A model generated the notes under the pieces. That model was given only the letters and a program-made list of their open reading frames with translations. It did no database searches and was not told the DNA's origin. Both the position numbers and the translations under genes were made by a program. Positions 13,301-27,323 of a stretch of 64,000 bases of DNA are shown piece after piece (the stretch's first letter is position 1; each line of letters starts with the position of its first letter). The DNA is from Crotophaga sulcirostris (taxonomy: Eukaryota; Chordata; Aves; Cuculiformes; Crotophagidae), in NCBI GenBank assembly GCA_013397455.1, contig VYZB01000096.1, positions 381,495-445,494 of the forward strand, in the 5' to 3' direction.

Positions 13301-16300
13301 AAAGATACTTTCTGTTTGCACAATGTTAATGTCACATTTGTTATTGATTATTGACATATGTTTACTCCAGAAAAAGGCATATTGCGTAAAAAGTGAAAAG
13401 TCTCTCTATTTTAACAGTTATTCTGTTGCTAACTCATTTAATGACCGTTCTGGTTTAGACACTACACCTCTCTGCTGTTGTTTTCCTGGCTATAAAGGGC
13501 TTGCTCTGGCTACTTATCAGTGACTCTGTGGCTCAACTATCATCTTGATTGAGAAAAGTAGTGTATTATCTGCACCATTAGTAAAGTAGAATGGAAAAAA
13601 TGCTTAAAGCCCAGTAAAGGAACTGTTTATGTTCAGTTATGTGGACAAACATATTGCATGTTTTTACAAGCTTATAAGGACTGTTACTTTAGTTAAGTAC
13701 TGCTTTTATTCTCAGGCATCTTGATTAAGAGTGCAAGCTTTTTTAAATACAGATCATCATAGTCTATCCATAATAAAGAAAATCTCAGTTAAATTAATAA
13801 TTCAAATATCAGTCACCCAGGAATGGAGTATAGGGAATAACTTCTCTTAAGACACTACAAATACAAAATGTGAATATTTCTGAAATACTTGTGATGGATG
13901 CTGACAGTTCAGAAAATGCTGGTAAACACAGCTTTGAGTTTCACCTAATGGTTTCAATGTGCCTGCTACTCAGATTAAATTTGTAGTTTTAAACTGGATT
14001 GTGGGAAATATGGTACATTAAAATAGGAATATTTTTAACAAGTTATTCCTCTGTGGTTTTGCAATTTCTTGTGTATGTATAATGTTTTAATATTAAATCA
14101 TGGAACAAAATTATTGTATGAAAATGCATTTGATTGAGAACAGAATTTGTTCTTTGGCCGTCATATATATGCACAAAATTGTGAGTTATTTGAAATACCT
14201 TCATATGTCTGTCTCTATAGTCATATATGTTTAGTTCTGTTCTGTTGCAAGCACAATAATATGTAGACTTACGAGGAGAACTTAAGTGCAAACCTAAGGA
14301 CAAACAGGCTTTCACATAATAAGTTTCAATGGGTTTTCATTTTTGCACAATGTGCATAGAAACCAAAACCTACTGGTTTACAGAAAAGGGCAAGTGAGTT
14401 TTAAGTGAGTAGGTGGAGGGTTTTTTTGGAGGTGAGGTGTCAGGTTTTGTTTTGTTTTACGTATGAAGAAATCAATCTTCTACAAAAGAAATCTGTAGGC
14501 CATGTAGATTTTTGTCGGCATGTTTGAAGTTTGAATTTTCTCCTCCACTGCATTTTAATTTCATTTTAATCCTTTAGACCCCTTCATCAGTTCTTTAATG
14601 GCTTGCATTTATCGCAAACACCTTGCTATTTTTGTTTTCATTTCTGATAAAAAGCTATATCTAATGCATGAAAATGTGAATAGAAGAAATCCCAGTGAGT
14701 TCTTTGACCCTAGAGAGATTACTTTTAATTTTAACAGAGGGAAAATATGTCCAGGCAGAGCCATGTAATAACAGTATATTTTCCTTTGATTTCTTCTTTT
14801 AAACACTATTACTGTTCCTGTGTTTTGCAGTCATGGCCTCTTAGTAACTACTATTAGTTTGCAGCGGCGTTTTTCTTGTCTTAACTTAGTTCTGATGTGT
14901 GAGAAGCTGTATGACAGATGATACGATGTGGACAGGAAAACTTGCCCAGCTTGTTGAGGTTGTCTGATGGATGCGTTTTGAGTACAGTCAGATGATGGGA
15001 TGGTGGACAGACTGTCCTAGTGCAGGCTGCTGCATGAGTGTCTGTTTATGAACCTTGAGCTTTTAGAGTACAGGTTTGCCTGCAACAGGATAACCACCCA
15101 GTAGGTGATATGCTGTTTAGCAAGATCAGTACAGGAGAAGAGTTGTCCCTGATACCTGAAGGTAAGGGGAGAGCGAGTGAGAATGAATTAATCTCTCTGA
15201 CAATAGAGATTTAGGCAATAAAACGTAGTGACACATATTTGCCAGTTGCAGAAAAACATACAGCAGCCAGGCAAGCACTGGAAAAAAAGTCCCACTGAAT
15301 CCTAGAAGTGAGTGGCTGGTTTACCTACGTAGTGCAAATAACAGTAATACTGTGCAAATACAGATTTACTTGCAGTCAAAATGGCAGGATTTCTACTTTT
15401 TTCCTACTCACAGTGCAGACACCTCCTGCATAACTGTGCCTGTGGGCCTTACTATTGGAGGATTGTGTCTGACAAGTGACGCGCAAACACAGGAAGTTCT
15501 TGCCTTGATTAGAGTCATGGTTTAGTGATGGAGTGGGGAGTGTTGGACTAAATGATCTGAAATGTTGTTTCCAACCTAAATGATCATATGATTCTATGAA
15601 CCTTTTCCATCCAAAAAGAAATTGATGCCCTCTTAATGCATGAAGTGTCTGAAGCACACAGTAGGCCAGGAGAACTGAGTCATCTTGGTGAGAACAGACC
15701 ATCAGTAGTTCTCAACCCAGTAGTGGAAAATCTTGGATCTCTGATCTGTTCTGCTTTGATTTATTTGAGGACATGTCAATTTGCCCCAAATCTTTATACT
15801 CCAGAAGTTTTATTTTCCATTTCATGTTCCTTAGGTCACTGAATATTAATAGCACACAATAGCACCATTTTCCGCGAAGGTCTTTCTATTTTTAAAACTT
15901 TTAAGTATTTTTATGTATGACTTCTAAAGCAACCAGTTTTCAGTAGACTAAAAAACACAAAGAAGGAGGTACCTGTATCTAGATCGCTTAGTAGCATCTA
16001 AAAAGAGAGTACATTTATGATTAATTTTGCAGGATTTCGACTTGGAACTCCTTCTATGCTTTCACCATAAATTTTGAAATGAATGATAAAAACTACTGCT
16101 TCTGGTAGCTCAATCCTGATTGATCTGATCAATCCTTTTTGAAAAGCCGGTTCTTCACAAGTGTGTGTTTTAAAATAGGTGTGTAGGGCAGCCTCTGAGT
16201 GACGGAAATAGTTTGGTATATGTTTTTAGAAAAACACCAATTCAGCATGGGACAAGAACATGACAGTAGGAACATTTTATGTTCCTATACACTGATTTTC

Positions 16301-18971
16301 TTAAGAATTCAACTCATTAAGGCTGAAGCAGCCCCCCATCCCCCCTTTTTCTTTCCTCATCAGTTTGTGTTTTATACAAAGCATATTTTCTATCTAAGTA
16401 TTGCTGACTGGCTCCTGGCTTCAACACAAGGCTGATTCCAGTGCCAGGAAATGTTCCTAGATTTTCAGTTCATTAATAGCTGAGTACCATAATAGTTTTA
16501 GGAGATTAACCTTCATACCGAGACAGATGGAGCTGATCCAGTCTATATGGCTACTGTAGAGGAAGAGCCACACACACAATAGCCACACCAGACTAATACC
16601 ATGTTTTAGCAACTGTCGTATACTCATGGCCTTGCCTGGTGGGGAATTAAGGCTTTGTTCCGTCCTAGCATCCCTTCAGACAAAACTGGACTTACCAGTA
16701 CAGGAGGAAAATGAACACAGGACTACTTCTTCTCGTTTTAGGAGTTACTTCTGTGCTTGTTTCTTCTTTCAACTCTGAAACACCACTTTACTTCATTTTC
16801 CACAGTTTTTGGTTGAATCGTTCCTTATCTGTTCGTTGGGTTTTGAGGCTTTGGGTTTTTTTGGTCTTTTGCTTGAGTGTGGGGTATTACAGTGAAGCTA
16901 TTGTCTATCATGAATATTCCTGGAATTCGAATTGCACATACATGGAGAGAAACAAGTTGTTCTTAGGCCAGCTAATTTTATTTTTAATTCTCAGGTAGTT
17001 TTTTTCTGACATTAGAAAGTTGATTCCCCTAATTGAGAGAGAATTAGCAGAGCGTGTGTTTCCTAGCAAACAAAACATGGGAGACTAGAACGAAATCTAG
17101 CTTCAGATCCCACTCACAAGAAATGCACTTGTTCAGTGATATAGGATGTTGATATTCCCTGCTGATAGTGCTGTATAGTTCTACATTGTATTTTTCTGTT
17201 CATCCTTACCTGAGTCATCCCTACCTGTGAGAGTTCCAGAGTGTCAGTGACTTTGTATACCGTTCTCACCCTTACCTACACTTTTATACTGGAATTCTAT
17301 GTTCCAGTAACTTATTTAATGTTTCATGATACTAAAGCTGTTCTTAATTCTTACCTTGTAATGTGTGTAGTGTAGGGCCTGACTACACAGAGAAGGTGAT
17401 GTGAACTGAGGTAGGGTAAGAAGTTAAATCAGAACAGCTATTCGTCTTTACTTTAACTTAAACCATTCATAATGTGGATGGAGTACTCCCTGCATGGCAT
17501 CAAGGTGTCCACATGAGAAAACAGGAAATAGCTACTCCACACTGCTGCTTTATCCTTCTAATAGGTCCATAATTGGAGCCAGGAATATTTGAGAGAACTA
17601 ATTATACTGCAGCCATAGAAATTATCTTTCACTCATTTCATCACCTCTCTTTTTTGAATCTTTTGATTCCCCATTACTTAAATAAAGTTAATACTTCTCT
17701 TTCTTTTCAGATCATTAAAAATACTATCTGTTGAAGGATCTTTGTCTAGAATATTAATCAACTGTCTTTTCTAGCCTTGATGGGAAAAATGTCATAAATT
17801 AATTCCTCAAGTAACGTTAACAGTGCATGCTCTTTGCAGAAATTCACCTCAGTTTTTTAATTTTTAGTTCCTTGCATGTTTCCTTGCATGATGAAAACTG
17901 ACTGAAGACTCTGACGCGTATGTCAAGGGGCATATACTTTTGCTCAGTTGATAGCATAATTTCGTTTTAAAAATTTTTCTGTAGTTTTTATACCACGTTT
18001 TCCCTGGCTGTATAATTGGGAGACATAAATTGTCACGCTTGTGCTGATTTCAATTTAGTTTAAAATGAAGTCATGATTTATTCCTGCAGTTTTGTCAGCT
18101 CAACAACATATGTAGTCCAAAAGTGGAAATGTTAAAGAAGCTGACAATAAGTTGGTGAGTATCCCAAAACATTAGGAGGAGAGTATTCTCTTAGAGATGA
18201 CAGGAAGAACTATGTACCAATCGTAGTCTTTAATGAATTTATAGTTACTGCTTGCTCTCCTCACTAGTCCTTGTCTGAAGTTCTACTATGCTGATATTCA
18301 ATGAAATGCTTCTGTTATTTAAAATCTTATCATATTCATTTTATTAAATAACTAACAATTTAAAGAAATTTATCTTTTTACTAGAAAACATTGAATTTTG
18401 CTGAAATATTTCTTACTTATTACCTTTAAGGTTGACAAAGTAAGAAAATAGTTTAATTTTTATGCCTTTTTTTGGAAGGATACTCAACTTTTTAAGTGAT
18501 TTTTTTAAAGAAAACAAATCTAAGGCTGTTATTTAATACAGGCTGTCTCCATTTCTTATAACGAATTTAGAAAACTGAAATGTTTTTTAGATTGCAGTGG
18601 CAGCAATGTATGTGAAAACTTCTTGGATTGCTATTCTGCCACCAAATAGGTTATTACACTTTGAAAACTGTCAGAATTTGCTTAGGTCAAGCATTCTTCA
18701 TAATATTTTCTAAGAGTTTACACTAAAAAAAATCTCAGCATTTCATTTCATTAAATTTCTCACCAGGCTTAATAGATACAGTTTTATTGCCAAGTTTAAA
18801 ACTAATAATAGACACACCATTATTACATACACAGTGAAATACATAGCGAGAGCAAAATCTCTTTTAGAATGTAAAATAAATAATCTTTTTCTTTGCTACC
18901 AGTGATTACTTTGCTCCCATATTACTTAGTCATATATTCTTTGTGTAACTGTGTTTTGTTGTTTGCATTAG
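7346..18971 (+). other. Intron, 11.6 kb
   Basis: A long AT-rich intron from donor gtatga to acceptor tttgcattag. It is nearly free of recognisable repeats: one short CR1 tail near 15515-15600, an AT run near 10122-10133 and a TG-rich patch near 10296-10330. A GC-richer stretch at about 14940-15180 could be an old repeat, but I could not identify it. Scattered short open frames lack any recognisable product. Nothing else is supported. Confidence 0.8.
15515..15600 (+). repeat. CR1 LINE 3' terminal fragment
   Basis: The sequence gtgttggactaaatgatct, then ttccaacctaaatgatcata and gattctatgaa, is the final 80 or so bases of an avian CR1 in + orientation. It keeps the terminal ATTCTATG motif. It is short, diverged and non-coding. 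Confidence 0.75.
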
Positions 18972-19099
18972 AATCTCGTCCTTTGTCACTTCCTGTGAAA
19001 ACCATGCTGAACTCATCTGAAAGCTGCAGAAGTCCTGAAGAAAGGATGAAGGAATTTATTGGAATAGTGTGGAATGCAGTTAAGCGCCTTACACTTCAG
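18972..19099 (+). CDS. VPS13B: VPS13B exon (about human exon 22)
   Basis: The exon begins with AA, completing the split Glu codon, then reads SRPLSLPVKTMLNSSESCRS, PEERMKEFIGIVWNAVKRL and TLQ, 42 full codons. The acceptor is tttgcattag and the donor is cag|gtaaga at 19100, a near-perfect consensus. The hydrophobic and amphipathic C-terminal half (EFIGIVWNAVKRLTLQ) fits the start of a new strand or helix of the repeating beta-groove rod. It ends in phase 0, and the next exon continues directly with LEIQSC. Confidence 0.95.
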
Positions 19100-22000
19100 G
19101 TAAGATGAAAAGGAAGTGAAAAAAACCTATGTCTTTCCAAGCTTTATGATACTTTTTATGCATCCTAGTGCTTTTTATTAGAGGGATTTTAAAGGAGCTC
19201 CCAAGTTTTATAGTCTTATTTCAGTAGTTTCAAAGTCTTAGAGAATGAAAAGTAAAATATAGATTTTTAGTAACTTAAGCGAAGAATGCTTTGGTTTTAG
19301 AATATTAGTTTTTTGAAAGACTTCTTCATATCTAATGGGAAGATCTGTAAAAAAATTATATAAAGAAAAAAATGCTTGTCACACTTTGCTGTTTTATAAA
19401 CATAGCTGCGCTCCTTTTTACCAATAGTTAAATTTGCAGAATACCTTCCTTTGTAAACATATTTGAGGGAAGTGTGGATGATAAATACTTTTTAGGGGTG
19501 TATGATACAATATGATGATATACATTCAAGGCTTAGCTGCTTATTTCTTTACCTTTTCATAAAGAGCAAGCAGCTGACTGCTTCAATTGAACCATTTTAT
19601 CCTAGGCTGCTTTAGATTGTGATGGCTGATCAGTAAAAGCAGAGTTTTCATGTAGCAGTGTGTGTGCATGCTATACACAAAAAAAGGCCGTGTTGTAAGC
19701 CCAGTGTTAAGGTGGCTTAGAAGTGCTAGAATTGGGACTCCATTCTTCTAAATATATATCAAGTGCTTGCTTAGAAATTACCCTTACTTAGAATTGTTAT
19801 ACTCTGTGCCTTTTGAGCAGTATGTTGCACAAGATTGGTGTTTTATGGTACACCAGCATATAGTAGCAGATAGTATGTTTTCATGTTAAAATAAAATAGT
19901 ACAACCTCACCCTATTTCTGACAGAAGTTAATCATAGAATGCATGTTCCTTCTTACTACCAAGAAATATATTTATTTATATGCAGGCTTATCACAAACCT
20001 GTGTCTGTTTTTCACTTCTTTCATGCAGAAAGTACTTCGAGTTCAAAATATTAATGTTTAAAAGTTTAAGTTTTATCTAAGTAAGAACATCAAACTTGTG
20101 ACTTGACTGGAGAACACAGGAAGTTGAGGAGATGCTTTTTATTAACTCTTTAGTTTTCAGCTAGCTCTTCTGTCATTGTTTCATGAGTACATTGCTTGTT
20201 TTCCTTCATTTCTTAATGTTTTCACCACTGGAGATGAAAATGGCTAGATAAGGGGAGTTAAGAGAGAATTTGTAAGCTGTTTGAAGAAAGCAGTGTAATT
20301 TTGTTATGTATCTGGATGTTATCTAACACAATAAGACTGCCTGTTTAAATGAGGCTTACAGTTTGAGTCATAATAAAAAGAATAATATAATAATGAAGAT
20401 GATGAGTAGATGGATCCCTTATAAATGGGGAAATTTGAATCAGGACTAAGATATTCTGCTTGTACATTTTTCAAGGTACGCTTTGTTACATGAACTCAAA
20501 GGTTTTTTTCTAATGCTGTTTGCATGTTCCTGGTTCTTTTAGTAGCACGATTGTAGAACAGAGAAGTCTGTAGTTGTCAACAGATAAAACAGAGCCTCAT
20601 AACTTAAAATCATCAAAGGTTCATTCTTTTAGAGGAAGTTTGAGTAAGTAAATGTGTTTGGAACCAAAGTAACTGGAAAGTTTATTTTGGATTCAAAACT
20701 GGTACTTGCTTAGCTCTAGCCCTGGCTTGCTCATGATAGAATATTGTATGAAGATTTTGTGCGTTGAAGTAGTTGTGAGCTATTAGTATTTAAGTGAAAA
20801 GACTTTCAAACTTAAGTAGAAAAAAGTTCATTTTGTTATTTAGTTGTAGCATTTTATATGCAACCTTAAAATCTTTTTGGCAATTACACTGTGTAGGAGG
20901 GTAATACTCACTTTTCACGTGTTCTTCATATTAATAGTTGATAAAATTGTGGAGCAGTATAAACAGTTACTTTTAATTGATTGTAAATGCTGAATTCCAG
21001 TGAGAACAATGAAGGATTTGTATTAAAAGCTAATTAACGAGTAATGTTGAATGAATGCCAACTAAATAATTGTGTAATTATTACAGAATCATTTAGATTG
21101 AAAAAGACCTTTAAGATCATTCAGTCCAACTGTAAACCTGACACTGCCAAGTTTACCGCTAGCCAGATATTCCACGTACCTTTAAATATCAATGAAATTA
21201 TTTGAAGAAAATGTCTGTTTCCTGAAATCATTGAAAATAATATTTTCTTTAAGGCGTATTACCTGTACAAAATTTTAGTCAAAGTGAAATATCCATTGAG
21301 AGAGCCATAAGGATAAGATTGACTAGAGTTCCTGTATTTTTAACAGTGGTCTTTATTCATGGATTAGGAGGAGATTGTGACTTGTAGCTTAGCAGTTACA
21401 GCTGTCAATAGTTATGAGGTAGGATGATTTCTTAAGGTGATTAAGTTATAAACCAACAAAACTTGAACTTTTTCCATAAGTAAATAAATAAATTTTAAAA
21501 TGAAGATTTCCCAGAAAAGGAGTGGAGTGTTATTAGTGGTCAAGGAAAATGCATCTGATCCTTATTATACTCATTTGTAGGCACTGGTAGCTTTCTCTCT
21601 TAGTTCTCTTAAGTCTTCTGCTTTCTATTTATATCATATCATTTTTACTTTTTGTCTAACTTCAGAAAATTAATTTCTGGCGTGTCTTTTTAAATTTGAA
21701 CAAAACAGTGCATGTCTGTCTTAACTGCAGATGGCCTAATTGGGGAGAGCTAATTTGGATGTGAGAGGCTGAGTTATGGTCTTATAATAATGACTGCACT
21801 AGAAATCCTACATGAAATATCTAGTGGTGATTCTTGGCAGTTTTGGGAGTTGTTGCAAGATTATAGTCTTTACCTGAAATTTCCAGAAAAAAACATTAGC
21901 CTTTCTGCAGAGAGTGTATGCTGGATGATGTTTAATGTGGAGAGAGCCCACTTCCCAGGAGACCTTTATGTCATCTTGTGGGTCAGCTTCAATGCCTCTA

Positions 22001-25000
22001 ATTGGTTTATACAGCTATAAAATGTGGGCTAGGGAAGGGAATTTCCTTACAGTATCACTGTCACGGAAGGCTGTAAAGACCCTTGTACAACCTGTCCCCC
22101 TTGGTTACACTTGTACAGGATAACTATGGCATGTCACTCGTTTTGTTTCACTCCCATCCAGCCTCCTCAGTTAGGAAGACCTAATTCTTCTGCAGTACAT
22201 ATTCCACTGTTCTCTCTATTGAGCAACAATCTCTTTTTATAAAATATGAATTAAAAATACTTCATTTATTACAGTAGCTTAATACTTTCCTTTTTATACA
22301 ACAGAGCATTAAAGTCATTGCATTTTTTTGGGCTTATATACTAGTAAAAGCTTAGAGCAATGTGCTTCACATAACTTTTAAAAAGCTGAAGGGGAAATAC
22401 TGCTTACTTCATTGGTTTATCATTAGTGTACATTATTTAGTAAGTATAGGCCTTGACATAATATAAATGAAAATAGAGGACGATTCTATTTCAAGAATTT
22501 GTAATAATTCCTTCTCTTTAACACATGAATATGTTCAGTATTGGCAAAAGAACACGTTGCTACCAAAACTGAAATAAGATCCTTGAAACAGAAAGGATGT
22601 TGCCATGGAAAAATGAAGTAACACTCAGTGCAGCTGTGAAGCATTAATGAATAGGATATTTTTTTAAAAGATCATTTGCGTTTGGTGTGGCTTGGAGGGT
22701 CCCAACCAGATGGTTTCCATGAACAAGATCTGACCCCCAGCTTGAGGACTTCTTACTGGTAGATTACTTCATTTTCTTTCCCTTGGATTGTCAGATCCTT
22801 ACATTAATGCAAGATTTACTGCTGCAGATTTATATTCGGTTACATAAATCAGTCACATTTTACATTAAATTCAGAATTTTAGACACACAGTTTAACACTT
22901 ATTTAAAAAGTGTAAAAAGATTTATATGATAGCTGTAATATATGCTATTGATGTAGTTTAATTTTAAGAATTTGAATTACATACATTTTAAAGCACTGAA
23001 GCAATCTGTAGCACACATTCTCACTTTTGTCCAACATACAATCCCGTCATTTTAGGTGCACTCTTCCATTTCTTCCATGGAACTTGTTTTAGACAGATCT
23101 CTAGACTCCATCAGATAAATGTACACAAATTCTGTTGAAGTTGATAGTTGTGTGTAAGCAGAATCTGCCTCTGAGAGTTCAACAGCTGCAATTGAATTTT
23201 GCACTTACTGGACCTTTGTTCACCCAAGTTGGCTATTTGATATGTAATTATACTAATTGCATTATTTTATCTAAAATGTGGAGTTTTGCTATATGTTCAG
23301 TGTGCTGGTGTTTGAAATCCTGCAGTAATGTTTTGCAAAATTCATTTATTCTTACAAAATTTTAAATGAAACACAAGTAAGCAAACCATATCTTTAAGCA
23401 AATATGTGATAGTATGTATGGAGGGCCTGATGCTATCATGTAAACCCCACCAAAATTCATGATCCAGCTGCCATTCAGTTGTTTGGAAATGAATGGCAAA
23501 GTAGTTGCCTATGTAAACAGAAATTTCTGTCAGGCTTTTACAGTAGTGAAACCGTAGTAATTGGACTTCAGTATTCTTGATACAGCAAAGTAAAATAAAA
23601 CAAAAGTGATCTGAAAAACTTGACTTCAGTATAAAGCAGTACTGAACTGTAAATTAAGTGTAAAAACTCTTGAGATCTCTTCTCAACAGTACTTGGTAAA
23701 ACATCTCCTGTAGATCCTGCTGCTGGTAATGTGATGAAGTACAGTATCTCTCCAAGTTGGCGGAATTTTTGGATTATTATTACCACATGGTTTGTATATC
23801 CAGGCAGCATTTGATGTTAATCATCATGGATATGTATATATGAAGAATGGGTGATTTGTTATAAACTGTTTACTCAGCAAATGCACTGATAAAGCAAAAG
23901 TTATACTGATCATAAGTTCTTTTGTCATCTATTTATCATTATCCCACAAAGGCTTGACCTGCAGCCTATTACTAATAGACCAGAAAATGATCTAATGTGT
24001 CGCTGTAAAAATCTCTGCAAATTGACAAAATGACTAATTTACTAGTTTAAAAAAAAATCCCAGTCTATTACATCTGTAACAATACACCGTTGCTTTTCAT
24101 CCAGTATAAATAAAGTACACTCTGCAACCTTGGATCAATAAACTACTTATCAAAGATGTAATTAACTTCATTTTACAACTCAAACAGCTCTAAAAGTAGA
24201 AACAAACATAGACTTCATGTAACAATGTATTTATTTTTGCAAAATTCTACTTACATTTTTCTGCAGTGAATTCTTGTCAGTTTGTGTAAGCAAAAAGGCA
24301 CAAAAAGACTGAAATAAAGATGAATATCTATGTTCTTCTCACTAGGCTAGCAAAATACTCACGGTGCTGGTGAATTCCGGCTCTATTGCCATCTTGAGGC
24401 ACAATTAGCCTTCAGGAGAGGTTATAGAGTACAAACTTTCAGTTTTAGGCTGTGATGTCCTTAATGATGTCAAATTGGAAGATTCTGTTACATAAGTTTA
24501 CAGTAAACAAATGTTCTTTTATTCAATCTACAAATAACAACTTGTGTCCAACATTTTGTACACTAGACTTTTCCAAATGATATGAAGAAGTTAACTGAAT
24601 CATAGCTTGTACTTGCTTAACAAAGCATTCAAGTGTGCAGGCTGTTAGGGCTGTTTGATATCCAGGTGCATAATATTACTTGTGAGAGCCAAGGAAGACT
24701 TACTGCCTGAAGCTTAAACCACCTCTGAGTTAACAAGTTGTGATGAGTTCAGTTCTTGGTTTGGGCTCACTAAGCCTTGCTAGAAGCCCATAATGAGATG
24801 GCAGAATGGTCAGAAATGTTTCAGGGTAACAGTATTACTTCAAAATGAAGAACAAAAATGCTGTTTTGTATGTAACTGTGCGTTATTTCTAATTTGCAAT
24901 GAAAACAGGAGAAAAGCTGAATAAACTTCAGGAACTTCCTTTGTTTCTCTTTGTGTATGTGTGCACCTATTCTTTTGTTTTAAATTCAGTTTTTCACAGA

Positions 25001-25555
25001 AGTTTATATTTTTTCTAGTTTATCTGATGGTTAACCTTTTTGTACATGCTTATTACTGTTGACTACATAGTGAAGACAGAATTTTCCCCAAAATAGATCT
25101 TTATAGAAGTCTTTATAGAAAATAAGAGCATATAAAATGTTGGTTAGTTCTAGAGGCTTAGCTATTGCTAGCAAAAGCTAATGAACTGCAAAAAGAGGAG
25201 GGCTTTCTCAACTTTATTGGTAGAACATTTTCTAACTCAATTACGTTTCTTGTAAAAGGTGTTGAAATGTCAATAGATGTATGTTCAGTTTATATAGCAA
25301 CACCTTTCTGATTAGATTTACAGACTGAAATCATATTTCTTCTTCTCTTCCCTCATGTAGTCATAATTTACAAGAATATATTATTTTTGCACGTTTTGTC
25401 ATATTTCCTCTTAATTCAACTAAAAACTACAGTTATTTTCAGTCAGCTGTGATGGATGAGTAACTTGAGATTTTTGTACCCGGGTGAATGCTCCACATTG
25501 GCAGGGCAGAATGGTAATCTGTTTCTGAAAATTTTTCTTATCTTTGTCTTTTCAG
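19100..25555 (+). other. Intron, 6.5 kb
   Basis: AT-rich intron between donor gtaaga and acceptor ttttcag. It contains one short CR1 3' fragment near 21084-21165. Open frames at 21790-22123 and 23135-23365 show no family features. I see no RNA gene or other element. Confidence 0.8.
21084..21165 (-). repeat. CR1 LINE 3' fragment
   Basis: From cagaatcatttagattgaaa through aagacctttaagatcattca and gtccaactgtaaacctgaca, this matches the reverse complement of a CR1-family 3' end common in bird genomes. The 3' end of the element lies at the low coordinate. It is diverged, and its right boundary is uncertain. Confidence 0.7.
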
Positions 25556-25790
25556 CTTGAAATCCAGTCTTGTTGTGTGTTCCTTCCGAATGATAGCCTG
25601 CCTTCCCCAAGTACTATTGTATCAGGTGACATTCCTGGGACTGTGCGAAGCTGGTACCATGGGCAGGCCTGTATGCCTGGCACGCTCGTCGTCTGCTTGC
25701 CCCAGATAAAAATTATGAGTGCTGGACACAAACATATGGAACCATTGCAGGAAATCCCATTTGTTGTGCTGAGACCCATCATGGAAGAAG
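25556..25790 (+). CDS. VPS13B: VPS13B exon (about human exon 23)
   Basis: The exon encodes 78 codons plus one base, from LEIQSCCVFLPNDSLPSPST through IVSGDIPGTVRSWYHGQACM and a hydrophobic strand (GTLVVCLPQIKIMSA) to PIMEEG. The acceptor is ttttcag and the donor is g|gtagtc at 25791, weaker than the consensus. The alternation of hydrophobic strands and short loops fits the beta-groove rod. This is the exon that, from memory, carries the Finnish Cohen syndrome founder deletion in humans; the SCC residues are intact here. It is among the best-conserved parts of the window. Confidence 0.96.
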
Positions 25791-25944
25791 GTAGTCTGAT
25801 AAACTCACAAAAGCTTACTCTTTAATTTCCATTATTTTACTGTTATGAAGATTATCTTAATTTGATTTTTGAAAACTTCTGATGATGTGCTGCTTTTTTA
25901 GCAGTATGTTACATATTATTGATGGCTAGAAATACTAATGACAG

Positions 25945-26343
25945 GGTCCCTCCCGTGGAGATCAAAATGGAACTCATCATCAAAGAGCTAGTTCCGTAAT
26001 ATTTTTTGTATGTTTGTTGAAACGACAGGAGAATTCAGAAGGGCAATTTCTACCTTCATTGGTTTTGTCACTTGAGTTACTGTGTAGCCACGAACAGTTG
26101 GTTTGACACATCACAAGGGGGCAGTGAGTTGTGAATTCCAGGACAAAATGGAGGTAGAAGGGAAAACCAAAACAGAGAGAGAGAAGTCTGGGATCTGACA
26201 TTCAGACTGGAAATTGGGAAAAGGTGATCAGTCACTGGAACAGTCTCCGCAGGGAAGTGGTCACGCATCAACCCTGTCAGAGTTCAGGAGTTTCTCAACG
26301 ATGTTCTTAGTCATATGATTTAGTTTTAGGTAGTCCTGCAAGG
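25945..26343 (+). repeat. CR1-type LINE fragment, + orientation
   Basis: The stretch with cattcagactggaaattggg, cactggaacagtctccgcag and gttcaggagtttctcaacga, then ttagtcatatgatttag, resembles the 3' part of a CR1-family element on the + strand. The left part (25945-26150) is poorly preserved, and its edge is a guess. It ends where the next CR1 copy begins in the opposite direction. Confidence 0.6.
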
Positions 26344-26690
26344 AATCATAGAATGGTTTGTGTTGGAGGGGTTCTTAAAGATCATCCAGTTCTAACCCTC
26401 CTGCCACGGGCATGGACACTTCCCACCAGACCAGACTGCTCAAGGCCCCATCCAACCCGGCCTTGAACACTTGCAGGGAGGGGGCACCCACAGTTTCCCT
26501 GGGCAACCTGTGCCAGTGCCTCACCACCCTCATTGTGAAAAATTTCTTCCTAATGTCTAATCTAAATCTTCCCCCTTTCAACTTAAAGCCATTCCCCCAT
26601 CACTACTTGCCCTTGTAAAAAGTCCCTCCAGAGCTTTCTTGTAGGCCAGACTGTATAATCCTTATGGGTCCCTTCCATCTTGAGATAGTC
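26344..26690 (-). repeat. CR1 LINE 3' fragment
   Basis: It begins with aatcatagaatggtttgtgt, the reverse complement of the CR1 terminus. It continues through aaagatcatccagttctaac, ccatccaacccggccttgaa and tgtgccagtgcctcaccacc to tttcttgtaggccagactgt. About 350 bases of a reasonably well-preserved, 5'-truncated copy are present, lying tail to tail with the preceding fragment. Confidence 0.9.
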
Positions 26691-27323
26691 TATGTTTCAA
26701 AATAATATGAGAAAAGAAATTCGTAAATATAGCAGACTAACAAAAGAAAATAATGAGATTTTGTTGTTCATCATAATAGGCAACAGTTGTGTATTATTTT
26801 TGTTTTTATAGGGATTGTAGCAAGGTTTTTTTAGAGGTCTGAAGAAAAAAATTGAGAAGGTTTGTATGAGTGTTTATGGGGGGATGCTTCTGTGCACGAC
26901 CTAAGGATGAAAAAAAGTACAGTAGTCATTATTTGAAAAGCAAATATTTGATAGATGTTTGAGTTGTAGACCAATTTGAGTGAAAAATCAGCTTTAAAAA
27001 TTCCACAGCTGATTGTGAAATGAAAGGAGGGAATAAGGTCTAAAGGACATAGCAAGTGAAATCAAGCTGCTTAGTTTCAATACACTTTTTAAAAAAAATA
27101 GGACTCTTAGAAACTATTGAAGTAAATGGTAAATCCATTTGCAGACGTATTCTGAAGGAATACTGATGTAAATGTCTTGTACTACAGATATGAATATGAA
27201 AAAATGTATTTTGGAAATAAGTGAGACAAGCATACCTAATGTTCTTGGGATTTGGGTTTATTTTAATGGCATCTGTGAGGTCTAGTCTTATAACCAAGTT
27301 CAGAATTTCATGGAGGTGCCATT

